The notes under the pieces are model-generated. The model saw only the letters and a program-made list of their open reading frames with translations, ran no database searches and was not told where the DNA came from. From contig NZ_CAMYIV010000006.1 of assembly GCF_947258575.1 (NCBI RefSeq), forward strand, positions 1-64,000: a stretch of DNA of 64,000 nucleotides, read 5' to 3'. The DNA is from an uncultured Alcanivorax sp. GTDB lineage: Bacteria > Pseudomonadota > Gammaproteobacteria > Pseudomonadales > Alcanivoracaceae. Positions 26,803-34,678 of this stretch are shown one piece after another. How positions within the stretch are numbered: position 1 is the stretch's first letter; each line of letters starts with the position of its first letter. A program made the translations under genes and the position numbers.

Positions 26803-28100
26803 TGTGCGGTCTCCTGTTCACCGGCGTTGGAGAGCGTCATGCCGGTGAGGCGTTCAATCTCGTTACGGTGCTGGTGGAAGCGAGCTGCTAGGGCAATGGC
26901 ACGCTCTTCAAGGGCAACTTGCTCTTGCTGGGCACTAGTCAGATCAAGCAGGCTGTAGCGGCCGGCCCGGTAACCTTGCTCAATATCGCGATACAGTTGC
27001 CGGGCAAGGGGCAGGGCGGTGTCCTCGACCAGGGACAGTTCTTCGCGGATAAGCTTCAGGTTTCGGTAGAGGGCTTCCAGGGTGGCTTCCAGCTCAATGC
27101 GGCGTGCCTTCTTTTGTGCCTGGCTTTCTGCCAGTTCTGCCTGGGCCTGGGCAATGTTGCCGCGATTGGGATTCCGTAGGTTTAATGGCAGTGAAAATCC
27201 AGCGACCAGGGTGTTGTTGTCGCTGAGCCGATCATGGCGAGCCCCCAGGGTGACTTCGAGGTCGCGTCGGCCATTGGCTTGTGCCAGGCGTATCTGGGCT
27301 TCACGCAGGCGGGTTTCGTTGGCCAATCTCAGCAAGTCAGGGGCCTGCTCCAGTTGCGCCTTGATGTCTGCCAGTGGCGGAAGCGTGGGTAAGGGACGCA
27401 GGGCGGTAGTTGGCAGCAGGTCCGCGACTCCCGTTTCTCCCCAGAGTGCAGCCAGCTGCTGGCTGGCGGTATCGCGTTTGACCTGGGCGCGTTGCAGAGC
27501 AATGCTGGCTTGGCGGCTGGCCAGGGTCAGGCGGGTAAGATCGGATTGCGGGGCCGCACCCGCATTGACCCGGCGTCGTGCGGCCGCTTCTGATTGCCGC
27601 GCCAAAGCCAAGCTTCGTTCTGCCAGTGCAACCCTTTCCTGGGCTTCAGCCAGCATCACATAACGACGCACGGCTTCGCCAAGCACCTCAAGCCGGGCCT
27701 GATCATAAGCGAGTTGAGTGTTGTCCAGCGACAGGCTGGCCACTTGGGTACGTTGACGTCGTTTGCCACCAAGTTCGATCAACTGACTCAGTGCTACGGT
27801 TATTTCCGCGCCATTGATGCCATCAGCTGGCTCGTCACCGGCCAGGTTTTCCGCCTCCACAGACAGGGAGGGCTGTGGCATCAGACTGGCCTGCAATTTT
27901 TCGGCATCAGCAGCACGTAATCGATAGGGGAAGGTAGCGAGCCCTGGATTTTTTTCGAGGGTCTCTGCTATGACTTCTTGCAGGGAAATCCGTTGCCCTG
28001 TATTGGTTTCTGGCGGCTCTGTTGCCATGGCAGATTGCCATACCAGCACTGCCGCCATGGCTGCTGCCCACAGGCAGGCGCCGCGTAATCGGTAAAACAT
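26799..28100 (-). CDS. czcC: Outer-membrane efflux channel, TolC/CzcC family
   Basis: This 433-residue protein has a signal peptide ending at SAMA, then two tandem outer-membrane efflux repeats made of long helices (about 40-230 and 240-425; for example LRAADAEKLQASLMPQPSLS and SLLDLTSAQQEQVALEERAI). It would form the trimeric outer-membrane duct of the tripartite heavy-metal pump. The coding sequence ends in the first bases of czcB (ATGA overlap), and the gene lies 53 bases after the CzcI-like gene. Confidence 0.88.
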   Translation of the reverse strand: MFYRLRGACLWAAAMAAVLVWQSAMATEPPETNTGQRISLQEVIAETLEKNPGLATFPYRLRAADAEKLQASLMPQPSLSVEAENLAGDEPADGINGAEITVALSQLIELGGKRRQRTQVASLSLDNTQLAYDQARLEVLGEAVRRYVMLAEAQERVALAERSLALARQSEAAARRRVNAGAAPQSDLTRLTLASRQASIALQRAQVKRDTASQQLAALWGETGVADLLPTTALRPLPTLPPLADIKAQLEQAPDLLRLANETRLREAQIRLAQANGRRDLEVTLGARHDRLSDNNTLVAGFSLPLNLRNPNRGNIAQAQAELAESQAQKKARRIELEATLEALYRNLKLIREELSLVEDTALPLARQLYRDIEQGYRAGRYSLLDLTSAQQEQVALEERAIALAARFHQHRNEIERLTGMTLSNAGEQETAQ

Positions 28101-28153
28101 GGGATTCTCCCGTTCAGACTGTGTCGAGCGGCAATTGTCGCCGCAGAAAAGCG

Positions 28154-28519
28154 TCAGACGAGCGGTTGCTGATCGGGAGGGGGAACCGGGGGACGGTTAT
28201 GGTTGGAAATCAGGCGAGTGCGATAATGGCTTTCCCAGTCTTTTTGAGCACCACTGGGATAGTGTGCAAAACCGACAACAGGCAGGTTCATCGGTGAATG
28301 GCTGTGGCAGCCGTGGTGGCTTTCGCAATCAACGTTGTCGGAGAGTGGGGGGTGTGTGCCTGCATCGTGGAAGGCGCCATGCTGGATGTCAGCCAGAGTG
28401 CTGTCGTGGACAGAATGATCAGCTTCCTCACCGACTACGACCACAGCATTCAACAACATGAAAAGCGCAAGCACCATTGCCGTTACAGCGCTTTTTGGAG
28501 TATGGCGATGACTGGACAT
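28154..28519 (-). CDS. CzcI-like small periplasmic histidine-rich protein
   Basis: This protein of about 121 residues starts with a signal-like segment (SAVTAMVLALFMLLNAVVVV). The mature part is rich in His, Asp and Cys (CESHHGCHSHS) and ends in RPPVPPPDQQ. The layout resembles CzcI and related DUF2946-like proteins found at the head of czcCBA operons, where they modulate metal response. An alternative start at 28612 would add 31 residues and overlap the upstream transporter by 14 bases. I prefer 28519 because it places the signal segment at the N-terminus, though its Shine-Dalgarno site is poor. Confidence 0.6.
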   Translation of the reverse strand: MSSHRHTPKSAVTAMVLALFMLLNAVVVVGEEADHSVHDSTLADIQHGAFHDAGTHPPLSDNVDCESHHGCHSHSPMNLPVVGFAHYPSGAQKDWESHYRTRLISNHNRPPVPPPDQQPLV

Positions 28520-28598
28520 GGCGCTCTGTATCCAATGTTGGCTTTTGAGCAAGGCTAAGTATGCTAACAAGTCAGGCACACCTGTCAACCTGCCAGCA

Positions 28599-29204
28599 TT
28601 ATGAAGACTCATGGCGAGCCTGGCGCAGTATGGAGAACGCGCTGTGAGTAAATAGGCTCGCCATCACCAAGGCAAGAATCAGATCCGGCCATGGAGAATT
28701 CAGCCAGGCCACCAAGCCTGCTGCGGCTATAACCCCTACATTACCGATGGCATCGTTGCGGGAACATAGCCAGACTGACCGGATATTAGCGTCGCCGTTG
28801 CGAAAGCGCATCAGCAGAAGGGCACTGGTCACATTGGCCGCCAGGGCGAGTAGAGCAATGCCTCCCATCCAGCCTGCCAGGGGGGGTGCAGCGTTACCAA
28901 AACTCAGCAGAGTAGTAACTAGGATTACCAGCCCCATGACCAACAGAGATGCGCCTTTGAGGGTAGCGGCTCGGGTACGCCAAAGTAATGGCTTGCCGAT
29001 TACCCACAGGCTAAGGGCGTAAGTACCTGTATCTCCGGCAAAATCCAAGGCGTCGGCCTGTAACGCCTTTGAGCCGGAGAGGGCGCCCGTCACAATTTCC
29101 ACCGCAAACATAACCGCATTGATGGCAATCACAGTCCACAGTACCCGGCGGTATTGCGGACTCTGGCCATCGAATTCAATCTCATTGTTGCAACAGCCGG
29201 GCAT
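28599..29204 (-). CDS. Cation diffusion facilitator-like transporter, short form
   Basis: This 201-residue protein resembles the membrane part of CDF exporters (CzcD-like), with the metal-site pattern DALDFAGDTG in TM2 and SRNDAIGNVG in TM5 and about six hydrophobic segments. The usual C-terminal cytosolic metal-sensing domain is missing, which is normal for the short cation transporter group. The N-terminus MPGCCNNEIE has a CC pair that could bind metal. It is the first gene of the operon driven by the MerR-type promoter. A role in cadmium, zinc or lead export is inferred from this context. Confidence 0.82.
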   Translation of the reverse strand: MPGCCNNEIEFDGQSPQYRRVLWTVIAINAVMFAVEIVTGALSGSKALQADALDFAGDTGTYALSLWVIGKPLLWRTRAATLKGASLLVMGLVILVTTLLSFGNAAPPLAGWMGGIALLALAANVTSALLLMRFRNGDANIRSVWLCSRNDAIGNVGVIAAAGLVAWLNSPWPDLILALVMASLFTHSAFSILRQARHESS

Positions 29205-29240
29205 GGAAACACTCCTTGCGATCTTGCCAGTTCGGGTGCC

Positions 29241-29271
29241 AGTATAAAACCTACAATAGTTGCAGGTTCAA
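29241..29271 (-). promoter_or_regulatory. MerR-type promoter/operator with 19-bp spacer
   Basis: On the minus strand the -35 box TTGAAC (29271-29266) and the -10 box TATACT (29246-29241) are separated by exactly 19 bases. The spacer contains the dyad CCTgCAActaTTGtAGG. An over-long 19-base spacer with a central dyad is the hallmark of promoters activated by MerR-family metal sensors. It faces the CDF-like gene and should control the efflux operon. Confidence 0.88.
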
Positions 29272-29275
29272 CCAT

Positions 29276-29746
29276 ATGCTCACTATCGGGAAGCTTGCGG
29301 ATGCCTCAGGTTGCACCGTTGGTCTGATTCGCCACTACGAAAAAGAAGGGTTGTTACCGCCGGTGGCACGTAGTGAAGGCAACCAGCGGCGATATATGCA
29401 GATCCACTTGCAGCGCTTGCTGTTCATTCGTCACGGACGAGAGCTGGGCTTCACCCTCACCGAGATTCGTGAACTGATCGTGCTGTCCAGTGAGCCCCAG
29501 GCGTCATGTCAGGCTGTCGATGAGCTGACCCGCGCCCACCTAGAGCAGGTGAAAAACCGAATAAAGCGATTGCATGCTATGCGTGACGAACTGGAAAGGA
29601 TGCTTGGCCAGTGCCAAATTGGCAGGGTAGCGGATTGCCGAATCATCGAAACGCTTTCGGACCATGAGCTTTGTGATCATAGCCAGGCTCAGGCTGATCA
29701 CCTTCCAGGCTACCGAACGTTGTCGATGGCTTCCAGCAGCGAGTAG
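29276..29746 (+). CDS. cadR: MerR-family Cd/Pb-responsive regulator (CadR/PbrR-like)
   Basis: This 156-residue protein starts MLTIGKLADASGCTVGLIRHYE, the MerR winged helix. A dimerisation helix follows (about 80-115). The C-terminal metal-binding region CQIGRVADCRIIETL is typical of CadR and PbrR, where a pair of cysteines plus one near the dimer helix bind Cd(II) or Pb(II). C79 is also present (QASCQAVDEL). The start at 29276 is chosen on the family N-terminus; an upstream frame start lies within the promoter. It is divergent from the efflux operon and would activate it from the 19-base-spacer promoter. Confidence 0.88.
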   Translation: MLTIGKLADASGCTVGLIRHYEKEGLLPPVARSEGNQRRYMQIHLQRLLFIRHGRELGFTLTEIRELIVLSSEPQASCQAVDELTRAHLEQVKNRIKRLHAMRDELERMLGQCQIGRVADCRIIETLSDHELCDHSQAQADHLPGYRTLSMASSSE

Positions 29747-29890
29747 CGACGCTGACGCCGATAAAGTGACTGACAGCGTGAATCAGGGGCTGATCAACTC
29801 AACCGCGTGTGGTGTCGGGTTCCTATTGGAGGCCGGGGTGTGGTTAAGCCTGCCGGATGCATTACGGTATCAGATCTCAATGCGGAAAAG

Positions 29891-30004
29891 TCAGACCAGT
29901 AGACCGAGGAATACAAAGCAAACAATTGTCAGCACAATGCTACAAGCTGCTATGGCAACTAGGAATCCCCAGCGATCCAACATTAAAGGAAACAGGACAA
30001 ACAT
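29891..30004 (-). CDS. Small hydrophobic peptide, possibly cut by the IS element
   Basis: A 37-codon frame encodes DRWGFLVAIAACSIVLTIVC followed by FVFLGLLV, a single membrane helix. It has no Shine-Dalgarno site, and a run of seven C residues lies just before its ATG, 20 bases from the IS end. It may be a real small membrane protein or the tail of a gene whose 5' part was lost when the IS inserted. Confidence 0.3.
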   Translation of the reverse strand: MFVLFPLMLDRWGFLVAIAACSIVLTIVCFVFLGLLV

Positions 30005-30045
30005 GGGGGGGCGGAATTGGTCCTACCCACAAAAAGTAGACACTG

Positions 30046-30903
30046 TTATGCGCACCTGCGCTCAAACTCTGCTGGACTGATGTTTCCAATCGCAGAGTGT
30101 CTCTGTTTGCGGTTATAAAAGATTTCTATGTATTCAAAGATACCGGATCGGACTGCTTCGATGGAAGCATATTGCTCCGCATAGATCAGCTCCACCTTGA
30201 GCCTGCTATAGAAAGACTCCATTACCGCATTATCCCAACAATTACCCTGGCGACTCATGCTCGGCAAACAGCCTCGTGAACGAACCAGATCGAGATATTT
30301 CACGGAACGGAACTGAACCCCACGATCAGAGTGAATTATCAGTCCGGGCTGGATATCCCGATTTGCGTACGCCATTGCAAGTGCATCCATCGCCAGCCTC
30401 TCTGTCATTGAGGTATCCAGCTTCCAGCCAACGATGGCACGAGAATAAAGATCCATTACCGTCGCAAGATAGAGCCAGCGCCCATTGACCCAGATATAGG
30501 TGATATCCGTCACCCATTTCTGATTTGGCCCCTCCGCCCGAAACCGACGACGCAACCGGTTCTCTTCCACATTGATCATCGTCGGGCTGGCTGGGCGATA
30601 GTGAAACCCCTTACCGTTGCGTGCCCGGATACCCCGCAACCGCATGATATTGGCTACAAAATTCTTCGAACATGGCAGACCCGCATCTGCCAATTCATCA
30701 GCAAGCCTGGGGGCGCCATAGCGGGCCTTGAACTCCGCAAACAGTTCAACAACCTTGCTCTCCACCTGTTCGCGCCGTAGCTGAGCAGCACAGGGCGGGC
30801 GCTTCAGCCACTTGTAGAACCCTGAGCGGGATACGTTCATGGCTCGGCACATCAACACGACGGAGTAATGTCCCAAATACTCGGCAATGACCGCGTACTT
30901 CAC
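30046..30903 (-). CDS. IS3-family transposase OrfB (DDE catalytic domain)
   Basis: This 285-residue integrase-like domain has the HTH_21 N-terminus (RSGFYKWLKRPPCAAQ). The rve core shows the DDE triad: D in WVTDITYIWVNG, D in IIHSDRGVQF, and E in NAVMESFYSRLK. It starts with a GTG overlapping the OrfA stop (GTGA), but the active enzyme is expected to be the OrfAB fusion made by -1 frameshifting. Confidence 0.92.
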   Translation of the reverse strand: MKYAVIAEYLGHYSVVLMCRAMNVSRSGFYKWLKRPPCAAQLRREQVESKVVELFAEFKARYGAPRLADELADAGLPCSKNFVANIMRLRGIRARNGKGFHYRPASPTMINVEENRLRRRFRAEGPNQKWVTDITYIWVNGRWLYLATVMDLYSRAIVGWKLDTSMTERLAMDALAMAYANRDIQPGLIIHSDRGVQFRSVKYLDLVRSRGCLPSMSRQGNCWDNAVMESFYSRLKVELIYAEQYASIEAVRSGIFEYIEIFYNRKQRHSAIGNISPAEFERRCA

Positions 30904-31208
30904 TCTTGGTGCTTCGCAAAGTACGCAGCAGCCTTTTTTAGGAATTCGTTCTCCTTACGCGCTTCATTGAGCTCGCGCTTGAGGCGTCGCACTTCCTCGG
31001 ATTCGTGTTTGGAGTAATCGACACCGTCCAGGCTATTGAATTGCTTATCGGAAAGGCGAGAAAACTGGCGGCGCCAGTTATAGATCTGGCCGGGGTGCAA
31101 ACCCAACTCCTTGGCAACCGATACCGCCGTATTCCCTGGTTGGTCGGATCGGCGGACGGCTTCTCTACGGAAGTCTTCCGTATATGCTTGCCGCTGTTTC
31201 TTGGCCAT
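30900..31208 (-). CDS. IS3-family transposase OrfA (HTH)
   Basis: This 102-residue protein has a helix-turn-helix of the HTH_Tnp_1 type (YTEDFRREAVRRSDQPG and VAKELGLHPGQIYNWRRQF) and a leucine-zipper-like C-terminus (EVRRLKRELNEARKENEFLK). The codons CTA AAA AAG near its end form the frameshift site. It binds the IS ends and regulates transposition. Confidence 0.92.
   Translation of the reverse strand: MAKKQRQAYTEDFRREAVRRSDQPGNTAVSVAKELGLHPGQIYNWRRQFSRLSDKQFNSLDGVDYSKHESEEVRRLKRELNEARKENEFLKKAAAYFAKHQE
30933..30939 (-). promoter_or_regulatory. Programmed -1 frameshift site A6G
   Basis: The minus strand reads CTA AAA AAG in the OrfA frame, so the heptamer A-AAA-AAG is in the right phase for -1 slippage into OrfB, as in many IS3 elements. 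Confidence 0.8.
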
Positions 31209-31265
31209 GACACACCTCCATTAGGGGCTACCCTAACTATAAAGGGTGTCTACTCTCTGTGGGTA

Positions 31266-31746
31266 ACTCGGGAATTGCATGCCAGGAGGTGTGCCTAGAG
31301 CGGTTGTTGATTCTCTTCGTGCTAAAAAAAGAGGTAGAAGTCCTTAGCTGCTAATGACTAATAGCGTTACTAGGCTTGAAGGTGTGTGCAGGTGGGCTCC
31401 GTATTGTCCGCTAGATTCCATGGTGATCCGTCACGATCCAGAAACCAAGTGTAGGTTATGGTATAGCAAGTGACCCTTTTGGCAATGATGGCCAGTTAAA
31501 TAAGCCTAAACACACCTGTGCATCATCGGCGTATGTTGGCTCAAGTCCGCGCTCACGCTTCCTCCGGGGGTATCAGTGACTCAGATGAAAGCAGGCATGA
31601 TATAGGGATTGGCAGCAGGAATCATCGGGGCATGGGTGCGCTGCTGCCTGGTCTGTTGGCTGAGGGCGGCTGCGAGAATATTTTGGCAAGCATGCAGGCG
31701 TAGCGGCCGTGAAGGCGTGTACGCCATGAGCAAAGTGATCAGTGAG
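31266..31746. other. 481-base non-coding stretch between IS and TetR gene
   Basis: I see no credible gene, RNA or strong repeat here. Short frames on both strands lack start sites and family features. This stretch could contain the border between the accessory region and the chromosome, but I could not find an attachment-site repeat. Confidence 0.4.
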
Positions 31747-32451
31747 TCAGTCGCTGTCGCTAGACTCCCTGCCGGGGTTAGTTGTCGTTGAGGTCGGCGT
31801 AATCCCTCGGCTGCGTGCAAGGGAAACGGCGCTGTCCCCAACGGCAACCCAGAAACAGGCAATATCCTCGACAAATTCCTCTCGGCTCACGGCGACATCG
31901 TCGTCGAGCCATGTCATCACTGCTTCGATGGTGCCACCAATCAGCAGGGCAGAGCCCACATGAGCAATCGGCAGGGGTTGTCCCGCCTGGTGGTACTGGA
32001 TACTGAAGGCGGACAGCACCTGTGCCATTTTCCGGATCACTATCTTGCGTTGCTCAAGAGCCTGGGGATTCTCTGATGCCGAGGAAAACAGCAACCGGGT
32101 TCGGGCAGGCTCGTCCACCATCCAGCCGATACAGCGATCCAGCACATGGCGGGCCAGTGTGGCGGTGTCCATGCCCTCCTGCCAGCCTGTCAGCGCCGCG
32201 TGCTGACCGGTTGCGATCAGTTCCTCTGCCAGGTCGTCTATCAACGCGGCGGCCATGGCATCAAGGCTGTCGAAGCTTTCGTAAAAGTAGCGTTTGTTCA
32301 ACCCGGCCTGAGCGCAGAGCTTGTGGATGGAGAGTTTTCTCCCGCCCTCAGTGGCGATGATTTCATAGGCCTGACTCAGCAGTTGTTGGCGCCGAGTCTG
32401 GACGCGGGATTCCGCTGATTGGCCCTGAAAAGGTCGCGTGGGGTGGGTCAT
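31747..32451 (-). CDS. TetR/AcrR-family regulator
   Basis: This 234-residue regulator has the N-terminal TetR helix-turn-helix (about 15-65, LSIHKLCAQAGLNKRYFYESFDSLDAMAAA) and a helical ligand-binding domain. The HTH variant NKRYFYESF is typical of regulators near lipid and steroid genes in marine bacteria, though I cannot name the ligand. It is divergent from the unknown/SDR pair, with a perfect palindrome in the intergenic region, so it very likely represses those genes and perhaps itself. Confidence 0.85.
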   Translation of the reverse strand: MTHPTRPFQGQSAESRVQTRRQQLLSQAYEIIATEGGRKLSIHKLCAQAGLNKRYFYESFDSLDAMAAALIDDLAEELIATGQHAALTGWQEGMDTATLARHVLDRCIGWMVDEPARTRLLFSSASENPQALEQRKIVIRKMAQVLSAFSIQYHQAGQPLPIAHVGSALLIGGTIEAVMTWLDDDVAVSREEFVEDIACFWVAVGDSAVSLARSRGITPTSTTTNPGRESSDSD

Positions 32452-32514
32452 TGGCTAAATTTCCTGTTTGATCAGGGGGTTATGGTAACAGCAAGAAAAT
32501 CGGGCAAGCCAGTC

Positions 32515-32567
32515 TTGACCTGTTGGCTGCACTGATTCTATTCTTGGTACAGTGTTGTACCAAGAAT
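32515..32567 (+). promoter_or_regulatory. Promoter with TetR operator palindrome
   Basis: A perfect 12-base inverted repeat, ATTCTTGGTACA (32540-32551) and TGTACCAAGAAT (32556-32567), with GTGT between, lies 35 bases before the start of the unknown gene. A -35-like TTGACC (32515-32520) and a -10-like TATTCT (32539-32544), 18 bases apart, overlap the left arm, so repressor binding would block RNA polymerase. Confidence 0.85.
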
Positions 32568-32602
32568 GATTTGTAGCCACCAACCCGATTCGAGGAGTCA
32601 AC

Positions 32603-33274
32603 ATGCAAGCTCACGCTACGCTCAAACAGGCATCCACGGTGCCGGCGCCGCTGTCAGACGAGCAACGTCTTACACAGTTGAGAGCCCAGGCCAGAAGTCA
32701 TCCCGATGCAGCGAAAAAGGCCGCCTGGGGGTTGCTCAGGGAGTTGCAGGACGAGTCACAGTTTTATCGCTTGCCCCTGCTGTTTGCCCAGGGCAAAGGA
32801 GAGGCGCCAGCACCGGATGGTGATACCGAGGGTATGGTGATGAATCTGCACGGCTCGTTCATGATGCGCACGCTGGACCGAGCGGTCAGGCTGGGACAGC
32901 TTCTGGGGCGTATCGGCTGGACAGGAAAAACCTTCAACCCGACAACCGGCACCGGTTACAACCGGGTTAGCGCTTCGACCGCCATTCCCGCCCGCATTGC
33001 CATGCCACACTACAAGTTGCAAAAGCAGGGCAAGGAGTTACTCGGGTTCGATTTTCACCACTGCATAGACACCTCGCCGGTGCCTCCCCATCTGCAGGTC
33101 CGTGCAATTACGTATGATGAACCGTCCTTTAAAAACCCGCTGATTCTGCCGAAAGTCCGTGACGAGATTGTGGAAATCGTGCCGGATGTTTTTCTGGGCC
33201 GGGTGGTGTTCAGAGCAAAGCATGGTTGGGACATCGTGGGGTACTTCGCCCTTCGTTACCCTTTCGTGGGCTAG
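32603..33274 (+). CDS. Hypothetical protein controlled by TetR operator
   Basis: I do not recognise the family. The 223-residue protein has GAGGAG before its ATG. A short helical N-terminus (LSDEQRLTQLRAQARS) is followed by a beta-rich domain with HGSFMMRTLDRAVRLGQLLG, WTGKTFNPTTGTGYNR and DIVGYFALRYPFVG. No signal peptide or membrane anchor is evident. It lies 13 bases before the SDR gene and directly behind the TetR operator, so a role with that enzyme in lipid or xenobiotic metabolism is likely. Its single domain may bind a hydrophobic ligand; this is a guess. Confidence 0.65.
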   Translation: MQAHATLKQASTVPAPLSDEQRLTQLRAQARSHPDAAKKAAWGLLRELQDESQFYRLPLLFAQGKGEAPAPDGDTEGMVMNLHGSFMMRTLDRAVRLGQLLGRIGWTGKTFNPTTGTGYNRVSASTAIPARIAMPHYKLQKQGKELLGFDFHHCIDTSPVPPHLQVRAITYDEPSFKNPLILPKVRDEIVEIVPDVFLGRVVFRAKHGWDIVGYFALRYPFVG

Positions 33275-33287
33275 GGAGCATCGATCT

Positions 33288-34103
33288 ATGTCTATCACAT
33301 TGAAGGGTGCTGTTGCCTGTGTCACCGGCGGCGGCAGGGGGATAGGTGAAGCCACCGTCAGGGCGCTGGTCGATCAAGGGGCCCGCGTGGTTATCGGCGA
33401 CATTGACCTGAAGGCGGCACAAGCCGTGGCGTTGTCTCTGACCGGTGTCAGGGCGGTAAAACTGGATGTAGCCGATGCCGATTCGTTTGAAAATTTTCTG
33501 AATGTGGCGCGTGAAATGGGGCCGGTGGATTTGCTGGTGAACAACGCCGGAATCATGCGTACCGGTGCGTTTGTCGATCTGGACCTGGCATCACTGCACC
33601 GGGAAATGGCCATCAATACGGGCGGTGTGATCAACGGCATGCGTCTTGTGCTGCCGGAAATGCAGCAGCGGGGTTATGGGCACATTGTCAATGTGGCGTC
33701 CATGGCGGGGAAGATGACCTGCTCAGGAGCTGCCGTTTACACGGCGAGCAAGTTCGCGGTGGCCAGCCTGTCACGGGCGGTGCGTGCAGAGATTGCCGGT
33801 TCCGGCGTGTCGATCACTACCCTGATGCCGTCCGCAGTCGATACGGATTTGACCGCTGGCATGAATATCCGTGGTATTCCCAAGGCCATGCCGTCCGAGA
33901 TCGCCGAAGAAGTCATTGCGTCGTGCCTTCATGGTGAGCCGGAAGTGACAATGCCGAAATGGCTGTTTCCCATTGGCACCATCGAGCAGGCCCTGCCGGA
34001 ACGGCTGGGTAACTGGATCAAGCGAATGGTAGGGGCACAGGAGCGCATCGCTCCGGATAATGCGCAGACCCGAAAATATCAGGAACGGGTGTCTCGCTCC
34101 TGA
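33288..34103 (+). CDS. Short-chain dehydrogenase/reductase
   Basis: This 271-residue NAD(P)-dependent oxidoreductase has TGGGRGIG (cofactor loop, about 14-21), D at the end of the second strand (IGDIDLK, suggesting NAD preference), NNAG, catalytic S with YTASK, and a 30-40 residue C-terminal extension. The start at 33288 has GGGAG upstream. Substrate is not predictable, but an SDR under TetR control with a hydrophobic-ligand candidate neighbour suggests alcohol, steroid or fatty-acid derivatives. Confidence 0.9.
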   Translation: MSITLKGAVACVTGGGRGIGEATVRALVDQGARVVIGDIDLKAAQAVALSLTGVRAVKLDVADADSFENFLNVAREMGPVDLLVNNAGIMRTGAFVDLDLASLHREMAINTGGVINGMRLVLPEMQQRGYGHIVNVASMAGKMTCSGAAVYTASKFAVASLSRAVRAEIAGSGVSITTLMPSAVDTDLTAGMNIRGIPKAMPSEIAEEVIASCLHGEPEVTMPKWLFPIGTIEQALPERLGNWIKRMVGAQERIAPDNAQTRKYQERVSRS

Positions 34104-34119
34104 TCGGCAGAAAACCAGA

Positions 34120-34575
34120 CTAATTGAGAGACAGATTGCGGATGATGGCGATCGTCTCGATATCCGTTGCCACATAGGCCTGTTGGGCAAAAAGGTCGTA
34201 GGGCAGTGCGTCATCCATATCGTTGAGATACAGGGAGCAGTATTTGAAGCGGACAAACAGAGCGTGGGGCTCCGGTTCCTCAATCAGCATTTCCAGGGTG
34301 CCGCCGGGAGTGCTTTGTGTCGGTGTGATTTTGTACTCAATCCGTTCTTCTGGCGTCAGCCATACTTCGTCGTTAACGGTCAATCCTGGTAGCTCAAGAC
34401 AGCGCCTCATGTAGTTATCGTTGTCTTCCACAATGCGATAGGTGTCGAGGCCGACCAGGAAAAGGTTTGGTTCTTTGGCTCTTAGTACCAGCCCCTGCCA
34501 AAGCTGTGCTCTGGACAAGATCGGCAGGTCATTTTCTGCAGGGTCATTGACCTGGATTATGTGTTCAAACTGCAT
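34120..34575 (-). CDS. DUF1857 (AtaL-like, SRPBCC fold) protein
   Basis: This 151-residue protein fits DUF1857/AtaL: MQFEHIIQVNDPAE at the N-terminus, LSRAQLWQGLVLRAKEP and a long C-terminal helix. It would form a small-ligand-binding START-like fold; the function is unknown. It converges on the SDR gene with only 16 bases between them. Confidence 0.78.
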   Translation of the reverse strand: MQFEHIIQVNDPAENDLPILSRAQLWQGLVLRAKEPNLFLVGLDTYRIVEDNDNYMRRCLELPGLTVNDEVWLTPEERIEYKITPTQSTPGGTLEMLIEEPEPHALFVRFKYCSLYLNDMDDALPYDLFAQQAYVATDIETIAIIRNLSLN

Positions 34576-34678
34576 TGTTGTTCCTCTTTATATGCATGAG
34601 GTCGCCATGAAATCACTGCAAAATGCAGGGGCTGATGATGAGAGCTCCTGGTAGAAAGTGTAGAACCATGCAGTGGCT

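Larger units (their letters stand above)
30024..31265 (-). mobile_element. IS3-family insertion sequence
   Basis: A 1.24-kb element is bounded by 20-base terminal inverted repeats. The left repeat is TACCCACAAAAAGTAGACAC (30024-30043); the right one (31246-31265, reverse complement) differs at two positions. It carries OrfA and OrfB on the minus strand with an A6G slippery heptamer in their overlap region. A direct repeat GGAATTG is seen near both ends but not directly at the repeat borders, so the exact ends and target duplication remain unsure. Both frames look intact, so it may be mobile. Confidence 0.88.

Noticed and set aside
30012-31280. GGAATTG as the target duplication of the IS3 element
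   Set aside because: The repeats do not abut the inverted repeats and seven bases is longer than the usual 3-4 for this family.
31518-31874. Short frames on both strands between the IS and TetR gene
   Set aside because: No ribosome sites, no family features, and one overlaps the real TetR gene.
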